Assembly (NCBI GenBank): GCA_001796315.1
Contig: MGME01000016.1
Location: forward strand, 1-50,688
DNA from: Chlamydiae bacterium RIFCSPLOWO2_12_FULL_49_12
Lineage (GTDB): Bacteria; Chlamydiota; Chlamydiia; Chlamydiales; Rhabdochlamydiaceae
Length of the DNA stretch: 50,688 nucleotides
Direction: 5' to 3'
The number at the start of each line of letters is the position of its first letter. The first letter of the stretch is position 1. A program made the position numbers and the translations under genes. Below, piece after piece: positions 16,497 to 26,170 of the stretch. Under the pieces are notes generated by a model, which was not told where the DNA came from, did no database searches, and worked only from the letters and a program-made list of their open reading frames with translations.

Positions 16497-17229
16497 AGCT
16501 GAAGAGGGACCAGATAATTCTGTTATTTACATTGATGAAGATGGAAACAGGTTAAAGCGTTTTTGGAAGGCCTATGAAGGGCAACCTGTAGAAGAGGCAA
16601 GTACGCGGTCTTGGAGAAATAATAATCCAGGAAATCATTCTTTGGGTCCTTTTGCTAGAAGAAATGGAGCTATAGGTGGCGCTGGGAAAATACCCAATAA
16701 GAAAAATTTAGATCTTAAATTCGCTGTCTACCCAGATTACGAAACGGGCCGCAAGGCGCAAGCCTTGCGATTAAAAGAAGGCACGATATACATCAACTTA
16801 ACACTTAACGAGTTTGTACGGAAATATGTCGGAGTCGAAAAAGGAGAACCGGACACAAAAGAGGTGACAGATTACAGAAAAGCGATCAAAATTTTTACAA
16901 AACTTGATATGGATCGCACAATTCGCTCCTTAAATGATAAGGAATATGAAAAATTGCTTGATGCTATGAAGAAGCATGAAGGATGGAGAGAAGGACGCGA
17001 GGAATATACAGATATAAAAAAAGTGTTAGGCGTTCACGTAAATAAGCAGCGTGTAATTTTCGAGTTCTTGATAGGAAGTGTAAACAATAGTAAATGGGTT
17101 GCCAAAAAAGAAGCTATTGCTCTGACAGAGGCAGGAGAACTATATGCTATTGTCGTTCATGCACAAAAAGAATCCTATTTAAGGCCCAAATTCCATCAAC
17201 CCCCTTTCAGCCAAATGATTGTGACGTGA
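16471..17229 (+). CDS. Island cargo protein with RSWRNNNPGN domain
   Basis: About 252 residues from the ATG at 16471 (GGAA 5 nt upstream); a TTG at 16453 would add six residues. Residues ~47-100 read RSWRNNNPGNHSLGPFARRN, then GAIGG and FAVYPDYETGRKAQALRL. I know this block from phage structural or lytic proteins and from C-terminal domains of polymorphic toxins, often read as a peptidoglycan-directed or virion module. The C-terminal ~75 residues (VHVNKQRVIFEFLIGSV and onward) are unassigned. There is no signal peptide. The overlap with the upstream exported protein suggests a functional pair. Confidence 0.6.
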   Translation: MKIHNKWTKAEEGPDNSVIYIDEDGNRLKRFWKAYEGQPVEEASTRSWRNNNPGNHSLGPFARRNGAIGGAGKIPNKKNLDLKFAVYPDYETGRKAQALRLKEGTIYINLTLNEFVRKYVGVEKGEPDTKEVTDYRKAIKIFTKLDMDRTIRSLNDKEYEKLLDAMKKHEGWREGREEYTDIKKVLGVHVNKQRVIFEFLIGSVNNSKWVAKKEAIALTEAGELYAIVVHAQKESYLRPKFHQPPFSQMIVT

Positions 17230-17280
17230 AAGCGGGTGACGTGGACTAGTCTATCGTTTAAAAGAACAGTAATGGAGCCA

Positions 17281-17305
17281 TAATGGCGCCAAATTGGCGC
17301 CATTA
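17281..17305. repeat. Perfect 25-bp palindrome
   Basis: TAATGGCGCCAA faces TTGGCGCCATTA around a single A. It sits shortly after the 3' end of the RSWRNNNPGN gene and could form a strong hairpin or a binding site for a dimeric protein. No U-tract is directly next to it. Confidence 0.7.
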
Positions 17306-17339
17306 AGGAAATTTTAATGCCGTTAAGAAAAAAATCGTT

Positions 17340-17623
17340 GTCGCCGAAAAGGAAATATAATTGTCGCTGATCAGATGATGCCAAATTTTGAGCAAACTGT
17401 TCAAAAGAGGTTGGTTGATAATGCTTACCAATAGCATATAAATCTGATTGGAAAACTGTTTTAGCTTGTAACCACTCTTTTAAGGCTTGATGACCCTGAA
17501 GTGGATTTGAAAAAATGGCAAACTTATCCCACGCCCCGCAACATATATATCATAATCAGGCAGGTGCTTCTCTTTTTCCATTTGTTTATGCGTCGGTATA
17601 CCAATATGGTTATAGCGATACAT
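17340..17623 (-). pseudogene. Decayed reading frame, start resembles VOC-family protein
   Basis: From an ATG at 17623 the minus strand reads MYRYNHIGIPTHKQ... then PDYDIYVAG. Shifting one base near 17535 continues AWDKFAIFSNPLQGHQ, ALKEWLQAKTVFQSD and LYFLFGDND before sense is lost near 17340. The first residues resemble the opening of glyoxalase/VOC proteins; the rest is unrecognised. A single frameshift and a fading end suggest a dead gene carried by the island. Confidence 0.35.
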
Positions 17624-17665
17624 TTTATTATCCACAACGACTCCTCTCCACTTAAGTTGAAAAGA

Positions 17666-17748
17666 TGCTCGGAGCGGGAGTCGAACCCGCACGGGATTTC
17701 TCCCAAGGGATTTTAAGTCCCTAGTGTCTACCATTCCACCATCCGAGC
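17666..17748 (-). tRNA. tRNA-Leu (anticodon TAA)
   Basis: 83 nt. Acceptor stem GCTCGGA pairs with TCCGAGC plus discriminator A. The anticodon loop in GGGACTTAAAATCCC gives anticodon TAA. A short variable arm follows, then the T arm GCGGGTTCGACTCCCGC. CCA is not encoded. Its 3' 54 bp are duplicated at 15552-15605, so an element appears to have integrated here and restored the tRNA. Confidence 0.93.
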
Positions 17749-17805
17749 GTCAAAGAAAATGAAGATGAATTCTACTCGGCATATGAGCGGGATGCAAGAA
17801 AAATG

Positions 17806-17906
17806 AACTCGGGCCTTAAGGCCAGAGAATTTTTGCGGTTTTGGGCCGAGTTTCGAATTCGGCCCAAACCGTCTTTTAAAAATACAGGCCCTTAATGGCC
17901 GGGTTT
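17806..17906. repeat. Imperfect inverted repeat, ~45-bp arms
   Basis: Left arm from AACTCGGGCCTTAAGGCC to TTTTGGGCCGAG faces a right arm from TTCGGCCCAAACCG to TTAATGGCCGGGTTT, with several mismatches. It lies between the tRNA-Leu 5' end and the 3' end of the CT504-like gene. It could help end transcription, but it has the size and build of the other palindromic elements in the window. Confidence 0.65.
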
Positions 17907-17996
17907 CCCGACGGGGGAGGGATGAAAAGAGCTTGGCAAAGCTCTCTTCAGAACGTAACCCAAACAACTTCAAATTTCTTGGGTATAAAGTCGAGG

Positions 17997-18659
17997 TTAG
18001 GAAAAAAGGCCCCAGAAGGAGTTGGGCTCTTCTTCGGAAGGCGCTGTGCCGGGCTGCTCCTTCTTTTCTTCCTCAGGCTTTTTCTCGCTTTCGGGCTCGG
18101 GGGCCAGAAGCGGGGTTTCTTCTTCTGGATGAAGAATCTCTTTGTACTTGCCGATAGTTTGAGCGATCAACGTGGGAGGAGGCGGAAGAAGGCGGGAGAG
18201 ACGTTTTTTCTCCTCCCCTTCCGGCTGAGCTAAAGATTTTTCTTCGGTTTCAGAAGAGGAGCCCTTGTGCTCTTCTCCACGGCGGCGGCGGCGGTGGCGG
18301 CGTTCTTTTTTCCTTTCATGGGGGCGTTCGGCACTCTCTTCGGAGATCTCTTTCTCTTCGATCAGGGCAGGCGCAGGTTGACGGCCTCCTCCGATTTTTA
18401 TGGAACGGTCAATGACCGTTGTTTTAAGAGGCAGGCGGCTCTCTTTGACCTCAAGGAGTTCATAATCTGCGGCGGGAAGAAGAAAGGACTTAGGACGTTC
18501 AAGAGAGCGAAAGAAAAAAGAGTGGCCGAAAGAGATGACTTCGATGGAATCAACGAGGTAATCTTCTCGACCTTCTTTTTTACTGCTCCGCACAAGGAGC
18601 TTACTGCCTTCCTTGGGCGTAATAATGGTTTCTATGATGGGTTCTCGTGTATAATTCAT
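17997..18659 (-). CDS. Chlamydial conserved hypothetical protein (CT504-like position)
   Basis: 220 residues, start ATG 18659 with AGAGGA 5-8 nt upstream. The N-terminal ~95 residues look folded (YLVDSIEVISFGHSFFFRSL, FLLPAADYELLEVKE). The rest is strongly charged and low-complexity: an Arg-rich run HRRRRRG, then Glu/Lys/Pro-rich segments up to a NSFWGLFS end. It lies right after gapA, as CT504 does next to CT505/gapA in C. trachomatis, and is assigned by position. Function unknown; the basic tail could bind nucleic acid. The stop codon falls in sequence matching the CTAACCTCGACTTT end of the family 1 repeats. Confidence 0.7.
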   Translation of the reverse strand: MNYTREPIIETIITPKEGSKLLVRSSKKEGREDYLVDSIEVISFGHSFFFRSLERPKSFLLPAADYELLEVKESRLPLKTTVIDRSIKIGGGRQPAPALIEEKEISEESAERPHERKKERRHRRRRRGEEHKGSSSETEEKSLAQPEGEEKKRLSRLLPPPPTLIAQTIGKYKEILHPEEETPLLAPEPESEKKPEEEKKEQPGTAPSEEEPNSFWGLFS

Positions 18660-18894
18660 GCTTCCTCTTTTTTTTATGTCTTATATAGGAAGCATCGACC
18701 GAGGCTATCCTCGATGAAAACAAGATGACCGCTTGAAATAGCGGCAAGATTTTACAACGACTTGTCCTGTAAAGATCTCAGCAACTTTCAAAAAAGCTGC
18801 ATAATCGAACACTCTCTTTTTAAAGAGAACAAAATCTTTCATCTTCTTCAATTCGATGCTTCTATTGCTTGGAAAGACGGGGTAATCCGGCAAA
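18660..18894. other. Gap between gapA and the CT504-like gene
   Basis: 235 bp. The minus strand has a 45-codon frame from an ATG near 18842 (MKDFVLFKKRVFDYAAFLKV) with a Ser/Arg-rich end, overlapping no other gene. It has only a weak GAAGAAG before it and no recognisable relatives, so I do not call it a gene. A short CGAGG-ATAG-CCTCG hairpin lies near 18707. Confidence 0.3.
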
Positions 18895-19926
<1,032 letters not shown>

Positions 19927-19989
19927 TCATCTGTAAACTTTCTCTTACAATTAGCCTATCCGACCACTAGAAGATTGTAAAGAAAAGAT

Positions 19990-20418
19990 CTATTCCTGCA
20001 GGAACTCAATAAAACACGTGGGGGCATCATCTCCCACTCGTCGACTCTTTTGGATGATGCGTGTATAGCCTCCCTTTCTTGTTGCAAATCTCTGAGCCAG
20101 ATCGCCACAAAGCTTTTGCATCACTTTACGATCTGTGTTGTAGCAAGAAGTCTCTCCCTTTCGAGCAGCACGCTCCTCCTTGGCAGTGAGAGGGTTGAAG
20201 GAGATTCTCATTTTGGCAATCGCCTGACGCCGTCCGGCTAAACTCTGTTTTTTGGCTAAAGTAATCAGACGATCGGCATGGCGGCGCAGCTCTTTTGCCT
20301 TAGCAAGGCTCGTTTCAATCCGGCCTTGTTCCACTAGGGATTTCAGAAGATTTGCAATCAAGGCATGCCGATGTCCGGCGTTACGCCCTAACTTAAAGGT
20401 GTGTTTTGCGTGTCTCAT
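19990..20418 (-). CDS. rplQ: 50S ribosomal protein L17
   Basis: 142 residues. It opens MRHAKHTFKLGRNAGHRHAL, with the usual LLKSLVEQGRIETSLAKAKE helix near 24-43. L17 binds 23S rRNA near the exit tunnel. A slightly long C-terminus ends GDDAPTCFIEFL. Its ATG overlaps the rpoA stop by 4 bp. It is the last ribosomal gene of the operon. Confidence 0.98.
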   Translation of the reverse strand: MRHAKHTFKLGRNAGHRHALIANLLKSLVEQGRIETSLAKAKELRRHADRLITLAKKQSLAGRRQAIAKMRISFNPLTAKEERAARKGETSCYNTDRKVMQKLCGDLAQRFATRKGGYTRIIQKSRRVGDDAPTCFIEFLQE

Positions 20419-21515
20419 TGGGGTTCTTTTGCTCCTTTTTCTCGGAGATACTCTTCGATCACCTCTTTCACATTATCTCGCGTGATGCCCATCTTGCCAA
20501 GGTCCATGCCTAAATAGAGCCCCAACTCTTCTAATTTACTCTTGATTTCGTTCAGGGATTTTTTTCCGAAATTTCGAAATTTCAACATCTCGATTTCAGG
20601 CATGAGCACAAGCTCGCCAATGGTCTCTATATTGGCTCCAATCAGGCAATTAGTGGATCTGACGGAGAGTTCAATTTCATTGATCTTTAAGGCTAACTTC
20701 GACAACAGAGTTTCACGATCGGTGTTGATCTCTTCTTCCGTCTGCTCAAAAGAGAGAGGAAGATATTGAAGCTGCTCAAAGACCTGGAAGTGAAGAATCC
20801 CGATTTGCGTGGCAAACGAGAGCGCCTCTTCCGGATTAATCCGGCCATCGGTAGTGATTTCCAGGATCAGCCGGTCAAAATCCGTATCCTGGCCGACACG
20901 GGTGTTCTCCACCAAATAGTTCACAAGTCGCACGGGAGAAAAGATCGCATCAATGACAATCTCATCGGAACTTTTATCCGCTATCGCATGACGTTCGGAA
21001 GGAACGTATCCACGGCCAATCGCTACTTTAAAATCAATGCGGCGATTTTGAGGCTTGGTAGCCGTAAAGAGCGGGAGATCAGGATTGACGATTTCAAAGA
21101 GAGCCGCGTCCATCACATCTTGCAACTTTACCACGTACTGGCCGCCGTTTTTATCAATCATTTCTTGGGTGACATCCAGGATTTTAGTGAGCGGCATCGG
21201 CTCTCTTCCATAAGGATGTTCCTCTGTAGGAAGTTTACGCAAGAGAGCTCCTTTTAAATTAAGGAGAATGTGCGTTATGTCTTCTAGAATACCCTCGATC
21301 GCAGCATATTCATGGAGAACGCCCTCCATGCGCATCGAGATGATGGCAGGCGCCTCCATGGACGTGAGCAGTATACGCCGAAGCCCATTGCCCACCGTAT
21401 GTCCATATCCTCTCTCAAAGGGTTCTGCTATAAAACGGGTAAATGTGGGTTTCTTTGTCTCATCATCTACTTTGATTTTCGCTGGCATTTCAAATTTGCC
21501 GTACTTTACTGCCAT
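20415..21515 (-). CDS. rpoA: RNA polymerase alpha subunit
   Basis: 366 residues. The N-terminal dimerisation domain has GYGHTVGNGLRRILLTSMEAPA near 35-56 and holds the polymerase core together. The C-terminal domain has ELSVRSTNCLIGANIETIGEL near 275 and FGKKSLNEIKSKLEELGL near 315, which bind UP-element DNA and activators. A chlamydia-like longer C-terminus follows. It sits between rpsK (15 bp upstream) and rplQ (4-bp overlap). Confidence 0.98.
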   Translation of the reverse strand: MAVKYGKFEMPAKIKVDDETKKPTFTRFIAEPFERGYGHTVGNGLRRILLTSMEAPAIISMRMEGVLHEYAAIEGILEDITHILLNLKGALLRKLPTEEHPYGREPMPLTKILDVTQEMIDKNGGQYVVKLQDVMDAALFEIVNPDLPLFTATKPQNRRIDFKVAIGRGYVPSERHAIADKSSDEIVIDAIFSPVRLVNYLVENTRVGQDTDFDRLILEITTDGRINPEEALSFATQIGILHFQVFEQLQYLPLSFEQTEEEINTDRETLLSKLALKINEIELSVRSTNCLIGANIETIGELVLMPEIEMLKFRNFGKKSLNEIKSKLEELGLYLGMDLGKMGITRDNVKEVIEEYLREKGAKEPQ

Positions 21516-21530
21516 GAAGTCTCCTTTTCG

Positions 21531-21950
21531 TTAAACTCGCCGTCTCTTACGTGGGCGGCATCCGTTGTGCGGAACGGGAGTAGCATCCCGAATCATGGTA
21601 ATGGTCAGCCCGGAACTTTGCAGCCCTCGGACAGCTGATTCCCGTCCGGCTCCTGGCCCCTTTAAACTCACCTCAACCTCTTTCATGCCAAGACCCATCG
21701 CCGCTCGGGCAGCATTTTGAGCTGCTACCGTCGCTGCATATGCAGACGATTTTCTGGACCCGGAAAAATTAGACTTTCCGGCAGAAGAGCTCGCAACGAC
21801 ATTTCCTGACAGATCGGTAATGGCAATGATCGTATTGTTAAACGTCGCCTTGACATGTGCAATTCCACTGGGAACGCTTCGAATAGTTTTCTTTTTTACC
21901 TTTGCGACCGGCTTTTTCACCATCGCTTTTTCACTCTCTTGCTTGGCCAA
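21531..21950 (-). CDS. rpsK: 30S ribosomal protein S11
   Basis: 139 residues. After a Lys-rich N-terminus comes [21 protein letters not shown] near 28-48, then [19 protein letters not shown]. The end is [20 protein letters not shown], the usual basic tail. S11 forms part of the platform and E/P-site mRNA path. In order between rpsM and rpoA. Confidence 0.98.
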   Translation of the reverse strand: MAKQESEKAMVKKPVAKVKKKTIRSVPSGIAHVKATFNNTIIAITDLSGNVVASSSAGKSNFSGSRKSSAYAATVAAQNAARAAMGLGMKEVEVSLKGPGAGRESAVRGLQSSGLTITMIRDATPVPHNGCRPRKRRRV

Positions 21951-21994
21951 GCTATCAACTCCTCACTGTTAAATTCTTAAGGGAAGGTTAGGAC

Positions 21995-22375
21995 TTACTG
22001 TTTGGGCGCCTTTTTCTTTCCTGCGATGGTCTTCCTCTTTCCTTTTCGCGTACGGGCATTGGACCGCGTCCTCTGTCCGCGTGCAGGCAAACCTAGGCGA
22101 TGGCGGAGCCCCCGATACGAATGGATCGCTATGAGCCGTTCGATATTATTACGTACCTGCCGGCGCAAATCTCCTTCAACCACATACTCGGAGACAAGAG
22201 TATTGCTGATTTTTGCAATCTCTTCATCCGACAGCTTGTGGGCTCTCATATTGGGATCCAGCCCTAATTTTTTGATGATCTCATTAGAGCGGCTTCTACC
22301 CACTCCATAAATATATGTCAGGCTAATCTCTAGCCTTTTATTTTCCGGGATATCTACCCCGATCACTCTCGGCAT
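21995..22375 (-). CDS. rpsM: 30S ribosomal protein S13
   Basis: 126 residues: [20 protein letters not shown] start, [19 protein letters not shown] near 23, and [20 protein letters not shown] near 90 with a basic tail. S13 sits in the 30S head and contacts the P-site tRNA and L5. A good promoter-like sequence lies just upstream (22408-22436). No rpmJ lies between it and secY, as in C. trachomatis. Confidence 0.98.
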   Translation of the reverse strand: MPRVIGVDIPENKRLEISLTYIYGVGRSRSNEIIKKLGLDPNMRAHKLSDEEIAKISNTLVSEYVVEGDLRRQVRNNIERLIAIHSYRGLRHRLGLPARGQRTRSNARTRKGKRKTIAGKKKAPKQ

Positions 22376-22407
22376 GGAATCAATCCTTTTTTGAAAAAAT
22401 CCCCTAA

Positions 22408-22436
22408 ATAGTAACTAATTTGTCCTTTGAGTTCAA
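22408..22436 (-). promoter_or_regulatory. Putative housekeeping promoter for rpsM-rpsK-rpoA-rplQ
   Basis: On the minus strand TTGAAC and TACTAT are separated by exactly 17 bp, ending about 33 bp before the rpsM ATG. The gap to secY is 114 bp, the largest inside the ribosomal operon, so an internal promoter that raises rpoA-region expression is plausible. Confidence 0.5.
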
Positions 22437-22489
22437 GGCAATTGCCGGTAAAGTTCCGGTCTTCTCTCTTCTCATCGGAGAACAGCTTT

Positions 22490-23854
22490 TCAAAATGCCT
22501 TTTTCCTTTTCATAAATCCTTCATAGCGCTTCATCAAAAGATGCGACTCGATCTGCTTTGTGGTGTCAAGTACAACGCCGACTAAGATTAAAAGGGAGGT
22601 CCCCCCAAAAAAATAAGTAATCGTTGCGCCGACGCCCAAAAATCGGCCAACAAGTGTTGGCAGGATGGCAATGATTGCAAGGCAGGAGGCTCCGATCAGG
22701 GTTACGCGATTCATCCCCTTTTCAAGAAAATCCTGCGTGGGCTTGCCTTGTCTGATTCCGGGAATAAAGGCTCCATTTTTTTTCATGTCGGAAGCAATCT
22801 GTTCAGGATGAAACTGGGTAGCGGTCCAAAAGTAAGTAAAAAACAGGATGAGGATGACGTAGAAGCAAGTATAGGTCCAGGTTCCAGGAGAGATCGCATT
22901 GGCAAGGCGGCCTATCCACGAACCCACTCCAATAAACTGTCCCAGCGTTGCGGGAAACATGAGAAGGGATGAGGCGAAGATAACGGGAATTACCCCTGCA
23001 TAGGTGACTTTCAAGGGGATATGAGCGGTTCCACCTTGAACCTCGTGTCTCCCAACAATACGCCTGGCATACTGCAAAGGGATCTTTCTCTGTCCCTGGA
23101 TGATGAGAATGGTTCCAATAATAATGAGGACAAAAAGGCCGCACAGGACGATCAGGGAGGAAAAGGTGAGCTGGCCTTTAAGTTGCGAGTCAAGATTTAG
23201 CTGTTTGATCAACGAGCCGATTGTCGTGGGAAGAGAGGAGAGAATGCCGAGGGTGATGATCAGGCTGATGCCGTTGCCAACCCCCTTCTCGGAGATCTGC
23301 TCTCCAATCCACATTAACAAAACAGTGCCGGTTGTCATGGCAGTCATGATGAGCATGTAAAAGAGCCAGGGAACGCCAAAAAGCTGCACCTCATAGATTT
23401 CGCTAGCAATGACTCCTGGGCTTGAGGCGTTCCATTGAAGGGCATATTTACCGAAAAGTCCTGCCTGAAGAAGAGCTAAAACGAGGGTTAGAATGCGGAT
23501 CCACTTGCTCAGTTTTCTTCTTCCCATCTCAGGATTTTCTCTCACTTCTCTCTGCAAGGAGGGGATGAGAGCCATGAAGAGCTGCATAATAATCGAAGCG
23601 GAGATGTAGGGCATCACTCCCAGAGCGATGATGGTCATTTGCGCAAAGGCTCCACCGGAAAAGACGTCCATCAACTGAAAGAGGTTTTGGCCGCCTCCGG
23701 TCGCCTGCTTGAACAGACTCACGGCCGCTTCGCTATTAATTCCGGGTACAGAGACATAGGCTCCGATGCGACAGGCAATCAGTAAAAACAAGGTAAAGAT
23801 AATCTTTCCCTTGAGCTCTTCGATGGAAAAAATGCGCTTTAGACTCTCTAACAT
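22490..23854 (-). CDS. secY: Protein translocase subunit SecY
   Basis: 454 residues with ten hydrophobic helices, the channel of the Sec translocon in the inner membrane. It starts [20 protein letters not shown]. It shows [15 protein letters not shown] near 78, [18 protein letters not shown] near 184, [13 protein letters not shown] near 254, and [21 protein letters not shown] near 369. It starts 3 bp after rplO. Length and order fit the spc operon. Confidence 0.98.
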   Translation of the reverse strand: MLESLKRIFSIEELKGKIIFTLFLLIACRIGAYVSVPGINSEAAVSLFKQATGGGQNLFQLMDVFSGGAFAQMTIIALGVMPYISASIIMQLFMALIPSLQREVRENPEMGRRKLSKWIRILTLVLALLQAGLFGKYALQWNASSPGVIASEIYEVQLFGVPWLFYMLIMTAMTTGTVLLMWIGEQISEKGVGNGISLIITLGILSSLPTTIGSLIKQLNLDSQLKGQLTFSSLIVLCGLFVLIIIGTILIIQGQRKIPLQYARRIVGRHEVQGGTAHIPLKVTYAGVIPVIFASSLLMFPATLGQFIGVGSWIGRLANAISPGTWTYTCFYVILILFFTYFWTATQFHPEQIASDMKKNGAFIPGIRQGKPTQDFLEKGMNRVTLIGASCLAIIAILPTLVGRFLGVGATITYFFGGTSLLILVGVVLDTTKQIESHLLMKRYEGFMKRKKAF

Positions 23855-23857
23855 TTC

Positions 23858-24319
23858 TTAGCTTGCCGAGACAATTTTATAAGGGATGGAGAGTTCGTCG
23901 AGCTTCTTCTTTGCAGCGGCAGAAAAACTGTGAGCTTCAATGGTTACTCTCTTCTCCAGAGCGCCTTTTACAAGAATCTTGATGCCTCCGGCAAGATGAT
24001 GGGGGGCATATCCTTTTTTTCTTAAACTCTCAGCATTGACCGTTTCTCCGTCCTGAAATAGGGCGTTAATTAAAGAAAAATTAAGAGCAAGCCTCTCTTT
24101 GACAAATCGGCCTCGGGTAAAGCCGCGCACAGGCATTTTCCGGAAAAGAGGCAGCTGTCCGCCTTCCCGCCCCAGGCGACTCTTGTACCCGGCTCGGGAC
24201 TTGTATCCCTTGTTTCCCTTACCGGATGTTTTGCCTCTTCCGGATCCCTCTCCGCGGCCGATACGCTGCACTCTCTTTTTAGGACGGGAGGTGTTTTTTA
24301 ACGTTGAAAGGATACTCAT
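23858..24319 (-). CDS. rplO: 50S ribosomal protein L15
   Basis: 153 residues: LSTLKNTSRPKKRVQRIGRG start, then GRGKTSGKGNKGYKSRAGYK near 28 and EGGQLPLFRKMPVRGF near 53. It is a late-assembling 23S rRNA-binding protein. It starts 1 bp after rpsE. rpmD (L30), which usually lies between these two, is absent, as is normal in chlamydiae. Confidence 0.97.
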   Translation of the reverse strand: MSILSTLKNTSRPKKRVQRIGRGEGSGRGKTSGKGNKGYKSRAGYKSRLGREGGQLPLFRKMPVRGFTRGRFVKERLALNFSLINALFQDGETVNAESLRKKGYAPHHLAGGIKILVKGALEKRVTIEAHSFSAAAKKKLDELSIPYKIVSAS

Positions 24320-24320
24320 T

Positions 24321-24821
24321 TCACTCTATGCCTCTTCGTGCGCTGCATTCTTTGCGGTTTTTCAGCTGGGAGAGCGCCTTGAGCGTCGCCCGCGCCTGAT
24401 TGATGGGGTTATTTGAACCGAAATTTTTGGCAACGACATTTTTAACGCCGCCAAGCTCGAGGACAGAACGGACCTTTGAGCCGGCAATGATCCCTGTTCC
24501 TTCGGATGCGGGTTTGAGAAGAACGCGGCACCCGTCCCAATCAACGCATACTTCATGGGGAATCGTCGTTCCCTCTCGCTCAAAGGAGATGATGTTCTTG
24601 CGAGCCGCTTCACTCCCTTTGCGAATCGCATCGGCAACCTCGTTAGCCTTGGCAAAGCCAAATCCGACATGTCCCTCGCCATCTCCAACGAGGATAAGCG
24701 CAGAGAAGCTGAATTTACGCCCCCCCTTGACAACTTTAGAGCAGCGATTGATGTAAAGAACTTTCTCTTCAAAATCCGTCCCAAACTCTTCTTGCCGCTG
24801 GCACTTTGTTCTCTCTTTCAT
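24321..24821 (-). CDS. rpsE: 30S ribosomal protein S5
   Basis: 166 residues: EEKVLYINRCSKVVKGGRKF near 18, then GDGEGHVGFGFAKANEV near 47 and LKPASEGTGIIAGSKVRSVL near 100. S5 helps translational accuracy and mRNA unwinding at the entry channel. Its ATG overlaps the rplR stop by 4 bp. Confidence 0.98.
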   Translation of the reverse strand: MKERTKCQRQEEFGTDFEEKVLYINRCSKVVKGGRKFSFSALILVGDGEGHVGFGFAKANEVADAIRKGSEAARKNIISFEREGTTIPHEVCVDWDGCRVLLKPASEGTGIIAGSKVRSVLELGGVKNVVAKNFGSNNPINQARATLKALSQLKNRKECSARRGIE

Positions 24822-25180
24822 ACTGTCAGTCCTGTCTCTCTGGCCCCCCTTGCAATCTCTGCAATCAGGCCGTGAAATTTATAATATCCGCGATCAAACA
24901 CCGCTTTCATGATCTTTTTTTCCTTTGCGATTTCCGCAATCCTTACACCAATTTTATGGGCGGCGTCCTTTGATTTCTTCCCGAAGGGGGAGTTTTTTCC
25001 CATCGTCCCCACTCCGGCGATCACTGTGCGATTTTCATCATCAATCAGCTGGGCAAAGAGATGTTTATTTGAACGCAGCACGTTCAGACGGGGCTTTTCT
25101 GATGTTCCCCTTATTCTCCGGCGCACTCCTTGCTTCCTTCTTGCTCTTCTGATCTCTCGTTTCTTTAGATTCATATCCAT
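24818..25180 (-). CDS. rplR: 50S ribosomal protein L18
   Basis: 120 residues with a basic start (KKREIRRARRKQGVRRRIRG), LNVLRSNKHLFAQLIDDEN near 33 and FDRGYYKFHGLIAEIARGAR near 94. L18 binds 5S rRNA in the central protuberance. It lies between rplF and rpsE in the usual order. Confidence 0.98.
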   Translation of the reverse strand: MDMNLKKREIRRARRKQGVRRRIRGTSEKPRLNVLRSNKHLFAQLIDDENRTVIAGVGTMGKNSPFGKKSKDAAHKIGVRIAEIAKEKKIMKAVFDRGYYKFHGLIAEIARGARETGLTV

Positions 25181-25192
25181 AGTAAAGATTCC

Positions 25193-25744
25193 TTAAGCGG
25201 TCTTGCCCTTTGCTGCCTTTCCTGCTTTTTTTCGAACGTACTCATCTTCGTAACGAATCCCTTTACCTTTGTAGGGCTCGGGGACTTTATAAGCTCGGAC
25301 TGCTGCTGCAAACTGACCGACAACCTGTTTGTCAATTCCCGAAATTTTGATCAACGTGCTCTTTTCCACTTCGACTTTAACCGCCTTGGGAATCGCTACC
25401 TTAATAGGATGGGAAGTGCCGATCTGGAGATCGAGCTTATCTCCCTGAATGGCAGCGCGAAACCCTACTCCTACCATGCTCAATCTCTTTTCAAAGCCTT
25501 TGGAAACTCCGATGACCATATTGTTTAATAAAGAGCGATAAAGCCCATGAATAGCAGAGGCGACAGGGGCCTTTCCATCCACTCTCACAAAAGCTTTTTC
25601 CCCTTCAATTTTAATATCCAGTCCTTTTTGAAGAAAAAGTTGCAATTCTCCCTTAGGGCCTTTGACTTTGAGTTCGTCCTTGTCAAGGGTAACGACAACT
25701 CCCTTGGGAAGCACAATGGCTCCTTTAGCATAGCGTGACATCAC
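25193..25744 (-). CDS. rplF: 50S ribosomal protein L6
   Basis: 183 residues (one fewer if the second Met is used). It has ALLPKG-like GAIVLPKGVVVTLDKDELKV near the start, then KGFEKRLSMVGVGFRAAIQG near 87 and VPEPYKGKGIRYEDEYVRKK near 155, the family's C-terminal signature. L6 sits near the factor-binding site. Confidence 0.98.
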   Translation of the reverse strand: MMSRYAKGAIVLPKGVVVTLDKDELKVKGPKGELQLFLQKGLDIKIEGEKAFVRVDGKAPVASAIHGLYRSLLNNMVIGVSKGFEKRLSMVGVGFRAAIQGDKLDLQIGTSHPIKVAIPKAVKVEVEKSTLIKISGIDKQVVGQFAAAVRAYKVPEPYKGKGIRYEDEYVRKKAGKAAKGKTA

Positions 25745-25760
25745 TCTCTCTCTTTTTATA

Positions 25761-26153
25761 TTACCAAACAGTGCACAACAGTTCGCCGCCTACATTTTCC
25801 TTACGCGCCGTCTCGCCATCCAGAATCCCCATCGGCGTGGAGAGGATGGCAATTCCAAATCCATTTTGGACAGTTGGGATCTTTTTAACCGACACGTAGC
25901 GGCGCAATCCCGGTTTGGAGATTCGTTTGATTTCATTTAGAACCGGAGCTCTTCCTTCCGCATATTTTAAAAAGATGCGCATCTTCTTGCGTTCCGCGTC
26001 TACAAGATAGTTTTCAAGATAGCCTTGATCCTTTAACACCTTGAGAATCTCAAGAAGAATCTTGCTGGAGTTCATGTCGACAAAACGATGCATGGCATCT
26101 TTTGCATTGCGAATGCGTGTAAACAAATTAGATAAGGGGTCCTGGCAGGTCAT
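25761..26153 (-). CDS. rpsH: 30S ribosomal protein S8
   Basis: 130 residues: DPLSNLFTRIRNAKDAMHRF near 5, and a C-terminal block KIPTVQNGFGIAILSTPMGI near 96, with ENVGGELLCTVW at the end. S8 binds the central domain of 16S rRNA. It follows rplE directly; rpsN (S14) is missing from between them, as in C. trachomatis. Confidence 0.98.
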   Translation of the reverse strand: MTCQDPLSNLFTRIRNAKDAMHRFVDMNSSKILLEILKVLKDQGYLENYLVDAERKKMRIFLKYAEGRAPVLNEIKRISKPGLRRYVSVKKIPTVQNGFGIAILSTPMGILDGETARKENVGGELLCTVW

Positions 26154-26170
26154 CTCTCTTTTATCTCCTT

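Larger units (their letters stand above)
17230..17665. other. Right end of the island, non-coding apart from a decayed frame
   Basis: AT-rich. It contains the perfect palindrome 17281-17305 and the decayed minus-strand reading frame described separately. It ends at the intact tRNA-Leu. Confidence 0.4.

Noticed and set aside
17480-17734. A minus-strand frame of 84 codons
   Set aside because: It starts inside the tRNA-Leu gene; only its later part overlaps the decayed VOC-like frame, which is listed as a pseudogene.
18705-18893. Small gene between gapA and the CT504-like gene
   Set aside because: No strong ribosome binding site and no recognisable family; described in the gap entry instead.
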